Positions 6,526-15,713 of a DNA stretch of 29,662 bases are shown here, one piece after another (positions within the stretch are counted from its first letter, which is position 1; each line of letters starts with the position of its first letter). The stretch comes from Bacteroides sp. CAG:770 (GTDB lineage: Bacteria; Bacteroidota; Bacteroidia; Bacteroidales; UBA932): positions 1 to 29,662 of the forward strand of contig FR890599.1 of the NCBI GenBank assembly GCA_000435075.1, written 5' to 3'. The translations under genes were made by a program, and so were the position numbers. Below the pieces are notes generated by a model that did no database searches, had not been told where the DNA came from, and worked only from the letters and a program-made list of their open reading frames with translations.

Positions 6526-8535
6526 ATGAAAAAACATCTTTTAGCCGCATTAAGCATACTGGCGTTGGCGGCTGCAGGTTGCAAGGAGGAAACTAAGAAC
6601 TATCCTCCGGCGACTGTCGAGATACAGAACATCGTGCCGCAGGATGTTTCTGTGCAGTTCGAACTGGCGCACACCAATGCGGTGTCTGTCGGATACCGTA
6701 TTGAAGACGCGGATAATGCCGGGAAGAAAGAGTTCACTGTCATCGAGACATCTGACCTCAAGACAATCGTGTGCGAAGGCTTGACACAGGAAACTGATTA
6801 TCAGATAACAGCAGTCGCTTACAATGAGAATGGTGATGTCTCCAAAGAAGACAAGAAAACGTTCAGAACGGAAAGGACTCCGGCAGCACCGGCCAGCGCG
6901 GAAATCAAGATAAACAATATAACGTACAGTTCAGTAACATTCAAGATTACGGTTAAAGACGCCGTCTCATATTCTTTCGGCGTGTCCGCTGCAGGTTCCG
7001 AGCCTGAAATGATAGATGTCGTACCGGACAATCCCTCAATGAACTTCACCGTCAAGGATTTGACAGCGGAAACAGACTACAGGATTTCCGTCATCGCATA
7101 CAATGCGGATAACGTTGCTGCCGAGACAGTTGAAAAGGAATTCAGGACAGGCGTGTTCGTGCCTTTCGGCGAAATCACTTCAGTAGCGACCGCCCACGGA
7201 ATTTTCATAAAGACCAATGTTGACACACAGAAATACCCGACCTATTTCCTGCAAGTTTTCGACCCGGAGCAGACTTATGTCAATGAAGAGTCCGTACAGT
7301 TCAAGGTAGATTCCAAGAAGCAGTTTGTCTATTACCTGCAGACGGCAATCCTGAATCCTGATATCAGAAGGAATTCTTTCCAGGAATGGAACAAGACAAG
7401 GCTTTCAAGCAAGTCAGATAGGATTCTCCTCTACGCAGTCCCTGTAGTTCAGGAAGGTCCGAAATACATCTGCGACGACTACGGCACCATAGTGGAGCAT
7501 GTACTTGAGATTCCTGAGAAAGACATCATCGGACAGTCTGATGCAGCCATTCTTCTGGGCGATCCGGACATAAATGAGGACATACTGACAGTCAAACTCA
7601 CCAAGCAGGGAGAACCTGTGGCATACTACACCGGAGTAGCATTGAAATCAGAAGTCGATGCAGCAGGAGGAATTGCGACATATGCCCAGCAGGAATTGGA
7701 TGCCAAGAAACTGGACTACAGCATCACATCCATAACGAACTTCAAGGAAGAGATGGAAGTTCGCGACCTTGCATTGAACACGGACTATGTGCTCTTCTCG
7801 TTTGCATACGACGTGAACGGCAAAATCGGCAGTGTCCAGTCCAAGGAGTTCAGCACAAGCAGCCAGTTCGAGTATATGAACAACATTTCAGTGGACGTCG
7901 CACTCAAGGAGGTAGCCTTCACCTCTGCCGTTTTCACTGTCAAGAGAACAAACTTCAGGAACGGCAAGTACATCTTCGTCACAATGAAGGACTTCGCAGA
8001 AAAATACGACAGCAGCATTGACAATTACGTGATGCAGGAACTCATAGGACAACAGAGCAGCTATCCGATTTCACTCTACAGCGACAATGACATCAAGGGA
8101 TCCAGGCTACAGTACAATACGGACTATATCCTGATTGTTCTTCCGGAGTCCGACCAGAAAGACGGATATGGAAAACCGGCAACAGTACGCTTCCACACAA
8201 AAGCATACGAGAAGACCAGCGACGTAACTCTATCATTGACAATCAATAAGGTGGAATCTTACTATGGCTCCTCCCACGCAAGTGTCACGGTAACCCCGTC
8301 CGGGGACTGCGTCGGATATTACATGTATCTCATGGAAAAGTCAGTATTCGATGCGGTGACGAACTTGGGCGAGACCGTCTGCAAGATGCCGACCATCAAA
8401 TACCGCAGCAGTTCCGAGGAACAGACATTCAACTCGGAATATTTCTTCAACCCGTCATATCTGGTACTCATTCCGGTAGATAAGGAAGGCAGATTCGGAG
8501 CCCCCGTACATTCAGAATTATTAAGTAATCCTTAA
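6526..8535 (+). CDS. Surface lipoprotein with fibronectin-III-like repeats
   Basis: The protein has 669 residues from the chosen ATG. An upstream in-frame ATG exists, but only this start puts a signal peptide first: MKKHLL, a hydrophobic stretch and the lipobox AAAGC with Cys19. The first two repeats (about residues 26-115 and 120-208) look like fibronectin type III domains: each ends in a beta hairpin of the form L-x-x-x-T-D-Y-x-I-x-V-x-A-Y-N followed by a KxFRT strand. Later sections (about 340-450 and 455-560) repeat the TDYVL-FAYDVNG pattern more loosely. It is probably exported and anchored to the outer membrane. Fn3 modules in Bacteroidales surface proteins are often spacers or binding domains; no catalytic motif is seen. 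A paralogue-like gene follows after 168 bases. Substrate or partner is unknown. Confidence 0.8.
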   Translation: MKKHLLAALSILALAAAGCKEETKNYPPATVEIQNIVPQDVSVQFELAHTNAVSVGYRIEDADNAGKKEFTVIETSDLKTIVCEGLTQETDYQITAVAYNENGDVSKEDKKTFRTERTPAAPASAEIKINNITYSSVTFKITVKDAVSYSFGVSAAGSEPEMIDVVPDNPSMNFTVKDLTAETDYRISVIAYNADNVAAETVEKEFRTGVFVPFGEITSVATAHGIFIKTNVDTQKYPTYFLQVFDPEQTYVNEESVQFKVDSKKQFVYYLQTAILNPDIRRNSFQEWNKTRLSSKSDRILLYAVPVVQEGPKYICDDYGTIVEHVLEIPEKDIIGQSDAAILLGDPDINEDILTVKLTKQGEPVAYYTGVALKSEVDAAGGIATYAQQELDAKKLDYSITSITNFKEEMEVRDLALNTDYVLFSFAYDVNGKIGSVQSKEFSTSSQFEYMNNISVDVALKEVAFTSAVFTVKRTNFRNGKYIFVTMKDFAEKYDSSIDNYVMQELIGQQSSYPISLYSDNDIKGSRLQYNTDYILIVLPESDQKDGYGKPATVRFHTKAYEKTSDVTLSLTINKVESYYGSSHASVTVTPSGDCVGYYMYLMEKSVFDAVTNLGETVCKMPTIKYRSSSEEQTFNSEYFFNPSYLVLIPVDKEGRFGAPVHSELLSNP

Positions 8536-8593
8536 AAAATAACTTGGTAATCTTTGCTCGTCTTTTCGGTCTATATTCCTTTTTTCATCAGTC

Positions 8594-8610
8594 GTGTACG
8601 TCCAGTACAC
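8594..8610. repeat. Short inverted repeat between the two lipoprotein genes
   Basis: GTGTAC (8594-8599) and GTACAC (8605-8610) form a 6-bp perfect stem with a 5-base loop in the 168-base gap. No T tract follows, so it is more likely an operator or a weak RNA hairpin than a terminator. No good promoter is seen in the gap, so the two lipoprotein genes may be cotranscribed. Confidence 0.3.
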
Positions 8611-8703
8611 TCCTTCTTCGGAAAAGAAATCTATCCTCGAAAATCCTTCTCAAATCTTTACCAACTTATTTTTTCATGCTTATTACAAGAAACAAAATAA
8701 TAT

Positions 8704-10380
8704 ATGAAATCAATATTCAATCACTGGTACGCTGCACTGCCGGCTATTTTGCTGACGATAGCGTCTTGCTCAGACAACCACAAAAAAGACGACCCGAACA
8801 AAAAAGAGGAACCTGACGTGCCTGAGGTTCCAGTCCCGTCAGGACCAACTGTAGAAATCTCTGATGTGACAGCTGAGGCCAATACCGTTACCTTCACCAT
8901 CACGCCGAAGGATGTCGCATTCTATTCATACTGCATCAAGTCAGAAGCCATGACTTCCGATCCGGTAGTCTGCAATCCTGCCGAGAAGAAGACATTCAAC
9001 TACAACAGGCTGGCTCCTGATACCGACTACATTCTGATTGCCCAAGGCTATAACGATGATGAAGTCGAGATAGCCAAGCAGGAAGTGCCGTTCAAGACCA
9101 AGGCTTCCGAAGAACCTACATTAGAGATACCTCATGGCGAGACACCTTTCATTGAATACGGAGGCAGAAAAGTCGAGGCAAAATCCGTAATCTATTACGA
9201 AGAGAATGACCTCCTTTGGCTGTTCGTTTCCCCTAAAGAAGGGTTCGACAACCACATTGACCTCCTCTATGGGAACAGCGGTAAAAACGACTATATATCA
9301 TTGAGTTTCACCCGTGACCAGCTTAACAAGAGCATCGATATGAAAAGCGCTTCCGAGCGTTATCTCCTGTTCAATTCAATATTGTCGGAACTGTATCCGA
9401 AGCCCGCAGTGCCGATGATCAGCATTGATTATCACCAGAATATAACCGCGGGAGCTTTCAATGTTACCAGAAATAAAGAAAAGATCGAAGGTTATATAGA
9501 GTTCACCGAAGCAGAGACAGGCAAGAAGTGCAGAATCTATGCGACCTGCATTTATGATGAAGAAGCCGCAACAAGGGTAACTTTCATGACAAAGGACGGC
9601 AAGAAGGAAGGCATCGGAAGCGGATTCTACAGACTTCCAGATGACACCCACAGCGAAGTATTCCTGTCACCTGGAGCAGCTCCTATGGGAGATCTCATCA
9701 CCGAAGTGGACAAATACTATATAAGGATACGTTTCGCCGATGCTATCGCCAATGAAAAGAAGTTTGTCAATCTTGCTGACATCACCGGTGATTTCGAGTT
9801 CGAATATACAGATGCCGCATCCGGAAAACATTTTTCGATAAGCAATGGCAAGCTGAACGGAGCCACCGGAAAGGTGATAATTTACAAATATGCCCTCCAG
9901 GGAGATTACCGCATAGAGTACGACATCACAGCTGACGGAATCCATCTGGAAGGCTATGCTGACCATTCATTCAACTTCTATTCATACTACTCTTCGAACC
10001 AATACCAGGAGGGCAGTTATAAGCCGGTAGATATCAAGTCAGTTATCATTGACGAAAGCAATCCTGATTATTATCAGATCTGGCTGCTGCCGGCAGAAGG
10101 TGTGACGACTTTGGAAGAGGCCGCTGCTGTGAATGGTTCTGTCAAGGTCGTAGTATCGCCATTGTCACTGAATGCCAGGACACGTTACTTCCACGATGAA
10201 AAGTCTGCCGGAAGGGAAATGTCAATCACCTACAGAGGACAGGAGTTCAGCAACAGCGACACCAGCTACAAGGGATATGTACGCGGTGCCATGCTCGGAA
10301 AGAAGATTGCATTGGAATTCGGCGAGGAAAAGATAGGTCTGGAAGGCTACTATGCCGGCGAGTATGTAGAAATCAAATAG
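8704..10380 (+). CDS. Surface lipoprotein with an N-terminal Fn3-like domain
   Basis: The protein has 558 residues. The signal peptide ends in lipobox TIASC with Cys22, followed by a polar Lys/Asp/Glu/Pro-rich spacer (about 23-48) that lifts the protein from the membrane. An Fn3-like domain (about 49-137) ends with LAPDTDYILIAQGYNDDE and PFKTK, closely resembling the repeats of the preceding protein. The remaining 420 residues contain two similar beta-rich sections. One begins near EYGGRKVEAKSVIYYEENDLLW and the other near PVDIKSVIIDESNPDYYQIWLL; both have the pattern KSVI-Y/D-E-N-D-W-L/LLP-EG. This points to an internal duplication of a domain of unknown function. It is likely surface exposed and likely in one operon with its upstream neighbour. 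No enzyme motif is seen. Confidence 0.8.
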   Translation: MKSIFNHWYAALPAILLTIASCSDNHKKDDPNKKEEPDVPEVPVPSGPTVEISDVTAEANTVTFTITPKDVAFYSYCIKSEAMTSDPVVCNPAEKKTFNYNRLAPDTDYILIAQGYNDDEVEIAKQEVPFKTKASEEPTLEIPHGETPFIEYGGRKVEAKSVIYYEENDLLWLFVSPKEGFDNHIDLLYGNSGKNDYISLSFTRDQLNKSIDMKSASERYLLFNSILSELYPKPAVPMISIDYHQNITAGAFNVTRNKEKIEGYIEFTEAETGKKCRIYATCIYDEEAATRVTFMTKDGKKEGIGSGFYRLPDDTHSEVFLSPGAAPMGDLITEVDKYYIRIRFADAIANEKKFVNLADITGDFEFEYTDAASGKHFSISNGKLNGATGKVIIYKYALQGDYRIEYDITADGIHLEGYADHSFNFYSYYSSNQYQEGSYKPVDIKSVIIDESNPDYYQIWLLPAEGVTTLEEAAAVNGSVKVVVSPLSLNARTRYFHDEKSAGREMSITYRGQEFSNSDTSYKGYVRGAMLGKKIALEFGEEKIGLEGYYAGEYVEIK

Positions 10381-10436
10381 TTTTGAGCGACCGCTACAAG
10401 TTTAGAAAGTACGCAACTTGAGCACCTGCCACGTAT

Positions 10437-10466
10437 GGCGGTTCCGGAAACGGGACCGCCCTTATT
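10437..10466. terminator. Terminator between convergent genes
   Basis: GGCGGTTCC (10437-10445) pairs with GGGACCGCC (10452-10460) around a 6-base loop, with one G-U pair, and is followed by a T/A-rich tail. It sits between the end of the lipoprotein gene and the end of the AraC-type gene, so it may act for both. Confidence 0.6.
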
Positions 10467-10516
10467 ATTGTCCTTGTGTCCGGATGGAGTTTTGCCGCCA
10501 GCAACTGAAAAACAAT

Positions 10517-11407
10517 CTATTCCGGATTTCCTTCCCTCAGTCGCCAGACACGTGGCGTCAGACCCGTATGCTGGCGGAAATATCTTGTAAAAAATGAGGC
10601 ATCACAGAAATTATAGTCCCAGGCAAGCTGCTTGAGAGACTTGTCCGTCCCCGAGAGTTCCTGCTTGAGTTTCAAGACGACATAGTGGTCAACAAGAGTC
10701 TTGGCGCTGTGGCCGGTAATGCCTTTAGTAATGACATTCAGGTATTTGGACGAAATGTTCAGCTGCCCGGCATACCAGTTCACATCACGGTACCGCCTAA
10801 AATTCATCTCGATCAGTTTCATGAAAGAATTGAACAGGTCCCGTTTTCGTCTGGAGGAGGAAGACGGCTGGACCATATCTGGAAAACGCGAGATATAGTC
10901 ATGAAAACCTATGAAAAATGCCTTGAGCTGGTAAAGGACCAGTTTGTCCAGACACTTGCACGTACTCTGTCGAAAATACAGGCCAAGCAGCATGAACATT
11001 GACTTTACAATATCAGAAACCACTTGAGAATCAGTACGGCATCTATCCTCGCGCAACTTTTCATAAATACTATGTTCGATATCCAGACTGGCCTCCCGAA
11101 GGATGTTCGGACTGAACACCAGCATATCGACAGTAAAATCAGAGGACTTGCCGTCGACCGATACGACATCGCCGGGGAAAATAGTAATGACCCCGCCATA
11201 CGGCAGAGACCAGGCGTGATAATTTACATTGACAATCGCACTGCCGCAGCGACACAGTACAATCATGCCGTTTTCAGACAGCATGTCACCACTCCCCTGT
11301 ATGACAGAAGCACGACCTGAAGCCGCATCATGACGGAATCCTTCCATTATATCAGAAACACCTTCAATCAGCGCGGCAGTCTTTTCTCCACCAATAACAT
11401 TATCCAT
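10517..11407 (-). CDS. AraC-family transcriptional regulator
   Basis: The protein has 296 residues. The C-terminal third (about 190-296) is an AraC/XylS double helix-turn-helix: the first recognition helix lies in WYAGQLNISSKYLNVITKG and the second in WDYNFCDASFFTRYFRQHTG with the signature end GLTPRVWR. The N-terminal part is a beta-rich cupin-like sensor domain (about 30-110: GMIVLCRCGSAIVNV, PGDVVSV). It is transcribed divergently from the tolC-hlyD-MFS operon, 143 bases away, so it is probably that operon's local regulator, responding to a small exported compound. The ligand cannot be told. Length and domain order are normal for the family. Confidence 0.9.
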   Translation of the reverse strand: MDNVIGGEKTAALIEGVSDIMEGFRHDAASGRASVIQGSGDMLSENGMIVLCRCGSAIVNVNYHAWSLPYGGVITIFPGDVVSVDGKSSDFTVDMLVFSPNILREASLDIEHSIYEKLREDRCRTDSQVVSDIVKSMFMLLGLYFRQSTCKCLDKLVLYQLKAFFIGFHDYISRFPDMVQPSSSSRRKRDLFNSFMKLIEMNFRRYRDVNWYAGQLNISSKYLNVITKGITGHSAKTLVDHYVVLKLKQELSGTDKSLKQLAWDYNFCDASFFTRYFRQHTGLTPRVWRLREGNPE

Positions 11408-11423
11408 CTCATTCCTTTTTATA

Positions 11424-11464
11424 CCGCAAATATCGGTAAAAATGTTTCAAACAGCCACAATATT
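11424..11464. promoter_or_regulatory. Possible operator repeats for the AraC-type regulator
   Basis: CCGCAAATAT (11424-11433) and CCACAATATT (11455-11464) form a loose direct repeat spaced 31 bases apart, about three helical turns, in the divergent gap. AraC-type proteins often bind imperfect direct repeats. The match is weak and AT-rich, so this is a suggestion only. Confidence 0.22.
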
Positions 11465-11521
11465 TCCGATTTATCCCATTATTATATCTATTTGTCCAAT
11501 GCCTTTCTGACCAGACAGCAA

Positions 11522-11529
11522 TACCTTTG
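11522..11529 (+). promoter_or_regulatory. Candidate -7 element of the efflux operon
   Basis: TACCTTTG matches TAnnTTTG. No good TTG lies 19 bases upstream, which would fit a promoter that needs an activator such as the adjacent AraC-type protein. A start site near 11533 would favour the ATG at 11551 over the one at 11527 for the TolC-like gene. Confidence 0.4.
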
Positions 11530-11550
11530 CAGTCGAAAAAACAAAGAGTA

Positions 11551-12933
11551 ATGACAATGAAAATGAGAACAATGGCGACAGAATCAGCTGTCGCAGTTTT
11601 TTTGTCAATGCTACTGACCGCAAGCCCGCAAGCACTTGCAGACAGCATTGACAATAATCCTCAACGGCATGAACCGGCAGGAGCGATCTCCGACACACTG
11701 CGACTGACATTGACAGATGTATTTACAAGGATTGAAAATGAAAACCAGACCATGTCCATGCTCCGTACCGCACAGGAGGCCGCCGAAGAAGGAATAAAGT
11801 CTGCCAAAAACGCGAGATATCCGGAAATCAATGCCGAACTGAATGTCAGTTACATAGGCGACAGTTTCCTGACTGACAGAAACTTTTCGAACTATACAAA
11901 GGCCCCGTCACCCCATTTCGGAAACGGATTCACGCTCGAAGCGCAGCAGGTTGTCTATGCCGGAGGTGCTGTCAATGCTGCAGTAAAAATGGCAGAACAT
12001 GAGGGGCACATGTCTGAAGCGGTAATCAGCAAAAGCCGTCAAGGACTGCGGCTTATGGCAGCAGGAGAGTATCTGGACCTGTTCAGGACGGACAACAGCA
12101 TAAAGGTCTATAAGGAAAATATAGCATTGACAACCAAACTGATAGAGGAAATCAATGCCAGAAGGGAGCAGGGACTTGCCCTGGCTGCAGACGTTACCAG
12201 ATACGAACTCAGACTGCAGATGCTGAAGCTTGATCTGGTCCGCCTCCAGAACACGAGAGAGATCATGAATTACCGTCTGGTCAATTCACTCGGTCTGCCT
12301 GAAGGGACTGTCATTTCATCCATACTTGGAGATGACGAAGATATGCGGGACAGGAGCCGTCAGAATTGGCAGGAAATTGCAGCAGATGCTTCGCCTGAAA
12401 TGAAAGTTTCCGGAATCAAGGCCGACATGGCATTGACAAGACAGAAACTTGTGCGAAGCGAGAGGCTTCCGAAGATAGCGGTCGTGGCATACGAGAATTT
12501 CAACGGCCCGATTACTTTCGAGATTCCTCCCATTGACAAGAACCTCAACATCTGGTACGTCGGACTCGGAATCAGATACAATTTCAGTTCACTTTACAAG
12601 TCCGGTCATAAATTGAAACAGGCCGCCATCGAGGTCAGACAGGCGGAACAAGCCAAAAATGTTACGGAAGAAAATCTCAGAAATGACGTACAGAAGGCCT
12701 ATGCCGACTACATGCAGTCATACGTTGAGCTGGAAACCAGGGAAAAAAGCCTCCAGCTGGCAGATGAGAATTATGAGCGGATTCACGACAGGTATATGGA
12801 ACAGCTCGTACTCGTGACCGATATGCTGGACGCATTCAACATGAAGCTGGACGCAGAGCTCGGAGTCTCTGCTGCAAATGCCGGAATCCAGTATCGCCTC
12901 TGCTGCCTCAGATACGCGGCCGGAATTTTATAA
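11551..12933 (+). CDS. TolC-family outer-membrane efflux channel
   Basis: The protein has 460 residues from this start; ATGs at 11527, 11557, 11563 and 11572 are in the same frame. A signal peptide (KMRTMATES, hydrophobic stretch, ASPQALA) precedes the mature protein. Long helical stretches dominate: about 45-75, 135-230 and 345-445 of the mature region. Each half ends in an outer-membrane strand section, such as FTLEAQQVVYAGGAV in the first half and VGLGIRYNFSSLYKSG in the second. This duplicated helix-strand layout is that of the outer membrane efflux (OEP) family. The trimer would form the exit duct for the HlyD and MFS partners encoded next, 36 and about 1070 bases downstream. A CATTGAC word lies in the gap just after the stop codon (12934-12940). 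Confidence 0.93.
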   Translation: MTMKMRTMATESAVAVFLSMLLTASPQALADSIDNNPQRHEPAGAISDTLRLTLTDVFTRIENENQTMSMLRTAQEAAEEGIKSAKNARYPEINAELNVSYIGDSFLTDRNFSNYTKAPSPHFGNGFTLEAQQVVYAGGAVNAAVKMAEHEGHMSEAVISKSRQGLRLMAAGEYLDLFRTDNSIKVYKENIALTTKLIEEINARREQGLALAADVTRYELRLQMLKLDLVRLQNTREIMNYRLVNSLGLPEGTVISSILGDDEDMRDRSRQNWQEIAADASPEMKVSGIKADMALTRQKLVRSERLPKIAVVAYENFNGPITFEIPPIDKNLNIWYVGLGIRYNFSSLYKSGHKLKQAAIEVRQAEQAKNVTEENLRNDVQKAYADYMQSYVELETREKSLQLADENYERIHDRYMEQLVLVTDMLDAFNMKLDAELGVSAANAGIQYRLCCLRYAAGIL

Positions 12934-12969
12934 GTCAATGATAATTAACATGCTAAAAAACATACAACC

Positions 12970-14001
12970 ATGATCAGCAAGAAAACAATCAAAAGAATAT
13001 ACAATGTAGTGATAATCCTTCTGCTACTCTGCGGAATAGGATACGTTTGCTCACGCTTCATCCATCTGGGAAATGTGGAATATACAGATGACGCAAGAGT
13101 CGAGCGCCATATCTCCCCTGTCAATACCAGGATACAGGGATTCATCAGCGAAATAAGATTCGAGGAGTATCAGCATGTCAGAAAAGGAGACACCATCGTT
13201 GTCATTGACAATACTGAATATCTTTACATGCTCGCGCAGGCGCAGGCGGATCTTGCTCGCGCGACTTCGGGAAAATCGGCGGACGCGGCCAGTATAAGGA
13301 CAACAGAGAGTAATGTGACCGTAGCTGAAGCCGGCATGGAAGAGGCAAAGGCCAACCTCAAGAATGCAAAGGACGATTATGAAAGGTATAAGGCTCTGCT
13401 GGCCAAGGATGCCGTAACGAAACAGCAGTTTGACGCTGTGGAGACCAGGTACAAGGCCGCACAGGCGCGTTATGACCAGGTCAGCCGCCAGCGCAAGTCC
13501 ACCGAACTCGTAGGACATGAACTGACCGGTCGTCTGGGACAGAGTGAGGCCAATGTCAATCTGGCCGAAGCTGCGCTCGAACTCGCCAAACTCCGTCTTT
13601 CATATACCATAATCACAGCGCCTTGCGACGGCTATGTGGGGCGCAAGGACATCCACGTCGGACAGTTGGTCCAGCCAGGACAGTTGCTGGTAAAAGTCGT
13701 GGATGACGCAAATGTCTGGATTATGGCTGATTACAGGGAGACTCAGCTCAAGCACATCGCTGTGGGCTCGGAAGTCAAGATTTCAGCAGACGCCCTGCCT
13801 GACACCGAGTTCACAGGACATGTGGAGTCCATCGCATCTGCAACTGGAACAGCATGGATGGGAGCGCCCGTCAATAATGCCACGGGTAATTTCGTAAAGG
13901 TCGAGCAGAGGGTTCCCGTAAGAATAAGGATTGACGGCGAACCTGAGGAACTTGCTGCTCTGAAGGCCGGGCTCAATGTGGAAACTGAAGTGAAGTATTG
14001 A
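12970..14001 (+). CDS. HlyD/EmrA-family membrane fusion protein
   Basis: The 343-residue periplasmic adaptor has one N-terminal membrane helix (about 10-27), then the family hallmark YTDDARVE. A barrel-sandwich half (VNTRIQGFISEIRFEEYQHVRKGDTIVVID) follows. Next comes a long helical hairpin (about 78-195, alanine- and lysine-rich coiled coil) and the second lipoyl half (APCDGYVGRKDIHVGQLVQPGQLLV in two blocks, about 217-242). The beta-barrel domain ends the protein. It connects the inner-membrane MFS pump to the TolC-like channel. Its stop is followed after a single base by the ATG of the transporter, so translation is probably coupled. It is EmrA-like, pairing with an MFS pump, rather than an RND adaptor. 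Confidence 0.93.
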   Translation: MISKKTIKRIYNVVIILLLLCGIGYVCSRFIHLGNVEYTDDARVERHISPVNTRIQGFISEIRFEEYQHVRKGDTIVVIDNTEYLYMLAQAQADLARATSGKSADAASIRTTESNVTVAEAGMEEAKANLKNAKDDYERYKALLAKDAVTKQQFDAVETRYKAAQARYDQVSRQRKSTELVGHELTGRLGQSEANVNLAEAALELAKLRLSYTIITAPCDGYVGRKDIHVGQLVQPGQLLVKVVDDANVWIMADYRETQLKHIAVGSEVKISADALPDTEFTGHVESIASATGTAWMGAPVNNATGNFVKVEQRVPVRIRIDGEPEELAALKAGLNVETEVKY

Positions 14002-14002
14002 T

Positions 14003-15595
14003 ATGCCAATGCCTCCTATGGTATTCTCGATGCCGATGTATCGGGAATTTGTTCCGAAAAGTGTCCGTCCGTGGATTTATGTATTTTTCGCGATAGTATT
14101 CCAGATCAGCGGCGGAATCTATCTCGGGACACTGTCCAACATGATGGGAACCACATCCTTCATGCGTGAGGATGTACTGATGATAGGACTGTGCGGAGTC
14201 GTCGGCGTATGTATGCCGTTCCCGCTCCCGTTCAGATTCAAGTTCCGGTTCACCAACCGGCAGCTTCTTCTGGGTGCCGCACTGGGAATTGCCCTGTGCA
14301 ACCTGCTGTGCATGCACGTGCAAAGTATCCCCGTCCTCTGCGTCATCTCTTTCATAGCAGGATTCCTGAAGCTTTGCGGCACATTCGAGTGCATGTCCAA
14401 TATCCAGCTTTGGATGGCCCCTGGGCGAGATTTTTCCATATTCTTTCCGCTCCTTTATATGATAGTCGTCGGCTGCATGAATATGTCATCATGGGTGGCA
14501 AACCAATTGACATATCATTTTGGAAGCTGGATGATGATGCACTGGTTCATGATAGGACTGCTGCTAATTGTAGCATTGACAGTGTACGTCCTGACGAGGA
14601 ATGTCCGCCTGATGCCGAAGGTGCCGATGATCAGTGTCGATTGGCTCGGCTGCGTGCTCTGGTCTTTGTTTCTGCTCGAAGGCATCTGGATTTTCACCTA
14701 CGGCGAATATTACAACTGGTTCGACAGCAATGTTTTCCGCACTGTCTGCGTGGCATGGCCGGTAACAGTCATAATATGCATCGGGCGAATGCGGCATATA
14801 CGCCACCCCTTCATCGACTCCGCAGCATTCAAGTACAAGAATCTTTATCCGGTACTCGGACTTTTCATCGTACTCGAAGTCATGTGCGCGACTCCAAAAT
14901 CGCTCCAGAATGTGTTCACTTCTGCGGTGCTGGGCTACGGGGCCATGACGACAGCCCGCTTTTCGGTCTGCGAACTCGTCGGTACCCTGTTCGGTTGTTC
15001 GTTTGTCCTCTGGTGGATCAAGGTCGTGAAACTCAAGTACACAAGTCTGCTGTCCATAGGTTTCACGGCGATTCTCATCTATCAGCTTATAATGTATTTC
15101 GGGCTTTCGCCTCATGTCAATGTCGAAATGTTCTATCTTCCGACGATACTCCGTGCCTTCGGTTATGCAATATTCTTCGCTGCACTTACTATATATCTGG
15201 AGGAGATCCTGCCGTTCCAGCACTTTTTCATGGGGCTTACCATATGCGGATTCATCCGCAACGGACTTGTAGAAACGATAGCGTCCGCCGGATACGCACA
15301 TGCCATGAGATATTACACGGCAGAGTATTCCACCCATTATTTTTCATCGTCAATGCCGGCGGGTCTGGCCCCTGACATCACAGGATATGTAGCCAAAATG
15401 GATGCACTGGCACCTCTGATGTCCAGTGTCAAGACCGTTTTCGGCTGGTCTTGCTTCATCGGAGCTGCCGTACTTCTGGTCTTCCTACTCTATGGTGTGG
15501 AGCCGGTCCGCAGGACGCTGAAGAAGGTATGGTTCTGCCGACATTCTGCGACTCGCACACCCACATTGTCTTCGCCTGCACACGCGAGGCTATAG
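14003..15595 (+). CDS. MFS transporter, EmrB/QacA-like (14 membrane helices)
   Basis: This 530-residue inner-membrane protein has about 14 hydrophobic segments, the count expected of drug:H+ antiporter family 2 pumps. Helix 1 begins near WIYVFFAIVFQISGG; clear segments follow at about 57-73, 88-103, 109-126, 143-162, 173-194, 209-225 and onwards to FGWSCFIGAAVLLVFLL near the C-terminus. It is the last gene of the AraC-regulated TolC/HlyD/MFS operon and would drive export by proton exchange. The usual motif-A signature between helices 2 and 3 is not obvious (PFPLPFRFKFRFTNRQ), so it is a divergent member. Substrate unknown: drugs, bile compounds or fatty acids are all possible. The last 20 residues are polar and possibly non-conserved. 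Confidence 0.85.
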   Translation: MPMPPMVFSMPMYREFVPKSVRPWIYVFFAIVFQISGGIYLGTLSNMMGTTSFMREDVLMIGLCGVVGVCMPFPLPFRFKFRFTNRQLLLGAALGIALCNLLCMHVQSIPVLCVISFIAGFLKLCGTFECMSNIQLWMAPGRDFSIFFPLLYMIVVGCMNMSSWVANQLTYHFGSWMMMHWFMIGLLLIVALTVYVLTRNVRLMPKVPMISVDWLGCVLWSLFLLEGIWIFTYGEYYNWFDSNVFRTVCVAWPVTVIICIGRMRHIRHPFIDSAAFKYKNLYPVLGLFIVLEVMCATPKSLQNVFTSAVLGYGAMTTARFSVCELVGTLFGCSFVLWWIKVVKLKYTSLLSIGFTAILIYQLIMYFGLSPHVNVEMFYLPTILRAFGYAIFFAALTIYLEEILPFQHFFMGLTICGFIRNGLVETIASAGYAHAMRYYTAEYSTHYFSSSMPAGLAPDITGYVAKMDALAPLMSSVKTVFGWSCFIGAAVLLVFLLYGVEPVRRTLKKVWFCRHSATRTPTLSSPAHARL

Positions 15596-15672
15596 AGAGG
15601 AGCCTTTGAATACGCGTGACTCTGACGGAGGCAAGATTCTGACGCACATATTATATTTCCACATATTCTCTG

Positions 15673-15680
15673 TATATTTG
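15673..15680 (+). promoter_or_regulatory. Candidate -7 element of the lysC promoter
   Basis: TATATTTG matches TAnnTTTG, 34 bases before the lysC ATG. At 19 bases upstream there is TTA instead of TTG. No clear terminator hairpin lies between the MFS gene and this element. Confidence 0.5.
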
Positions 15681-15713
15681 CCGACTGGAAAAAACAGAAC
15701 AAAATAGACATAT

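Noticed and set aside
14564..15337. Minus-strand ORF (257 codons) opposite the MFS gene
   Set aside because: Antisense shadow of the transporter; composition is rich in His/Arg/Glu and no motif is present.
14191..15375. Long plus-strand ORF (394 codons) within the MFS gene
   Set aside because: It is out of frame with a clear 14-helix transporter, is rich in Arg/His/Pro as expected for a shifted frame, and has no domain.
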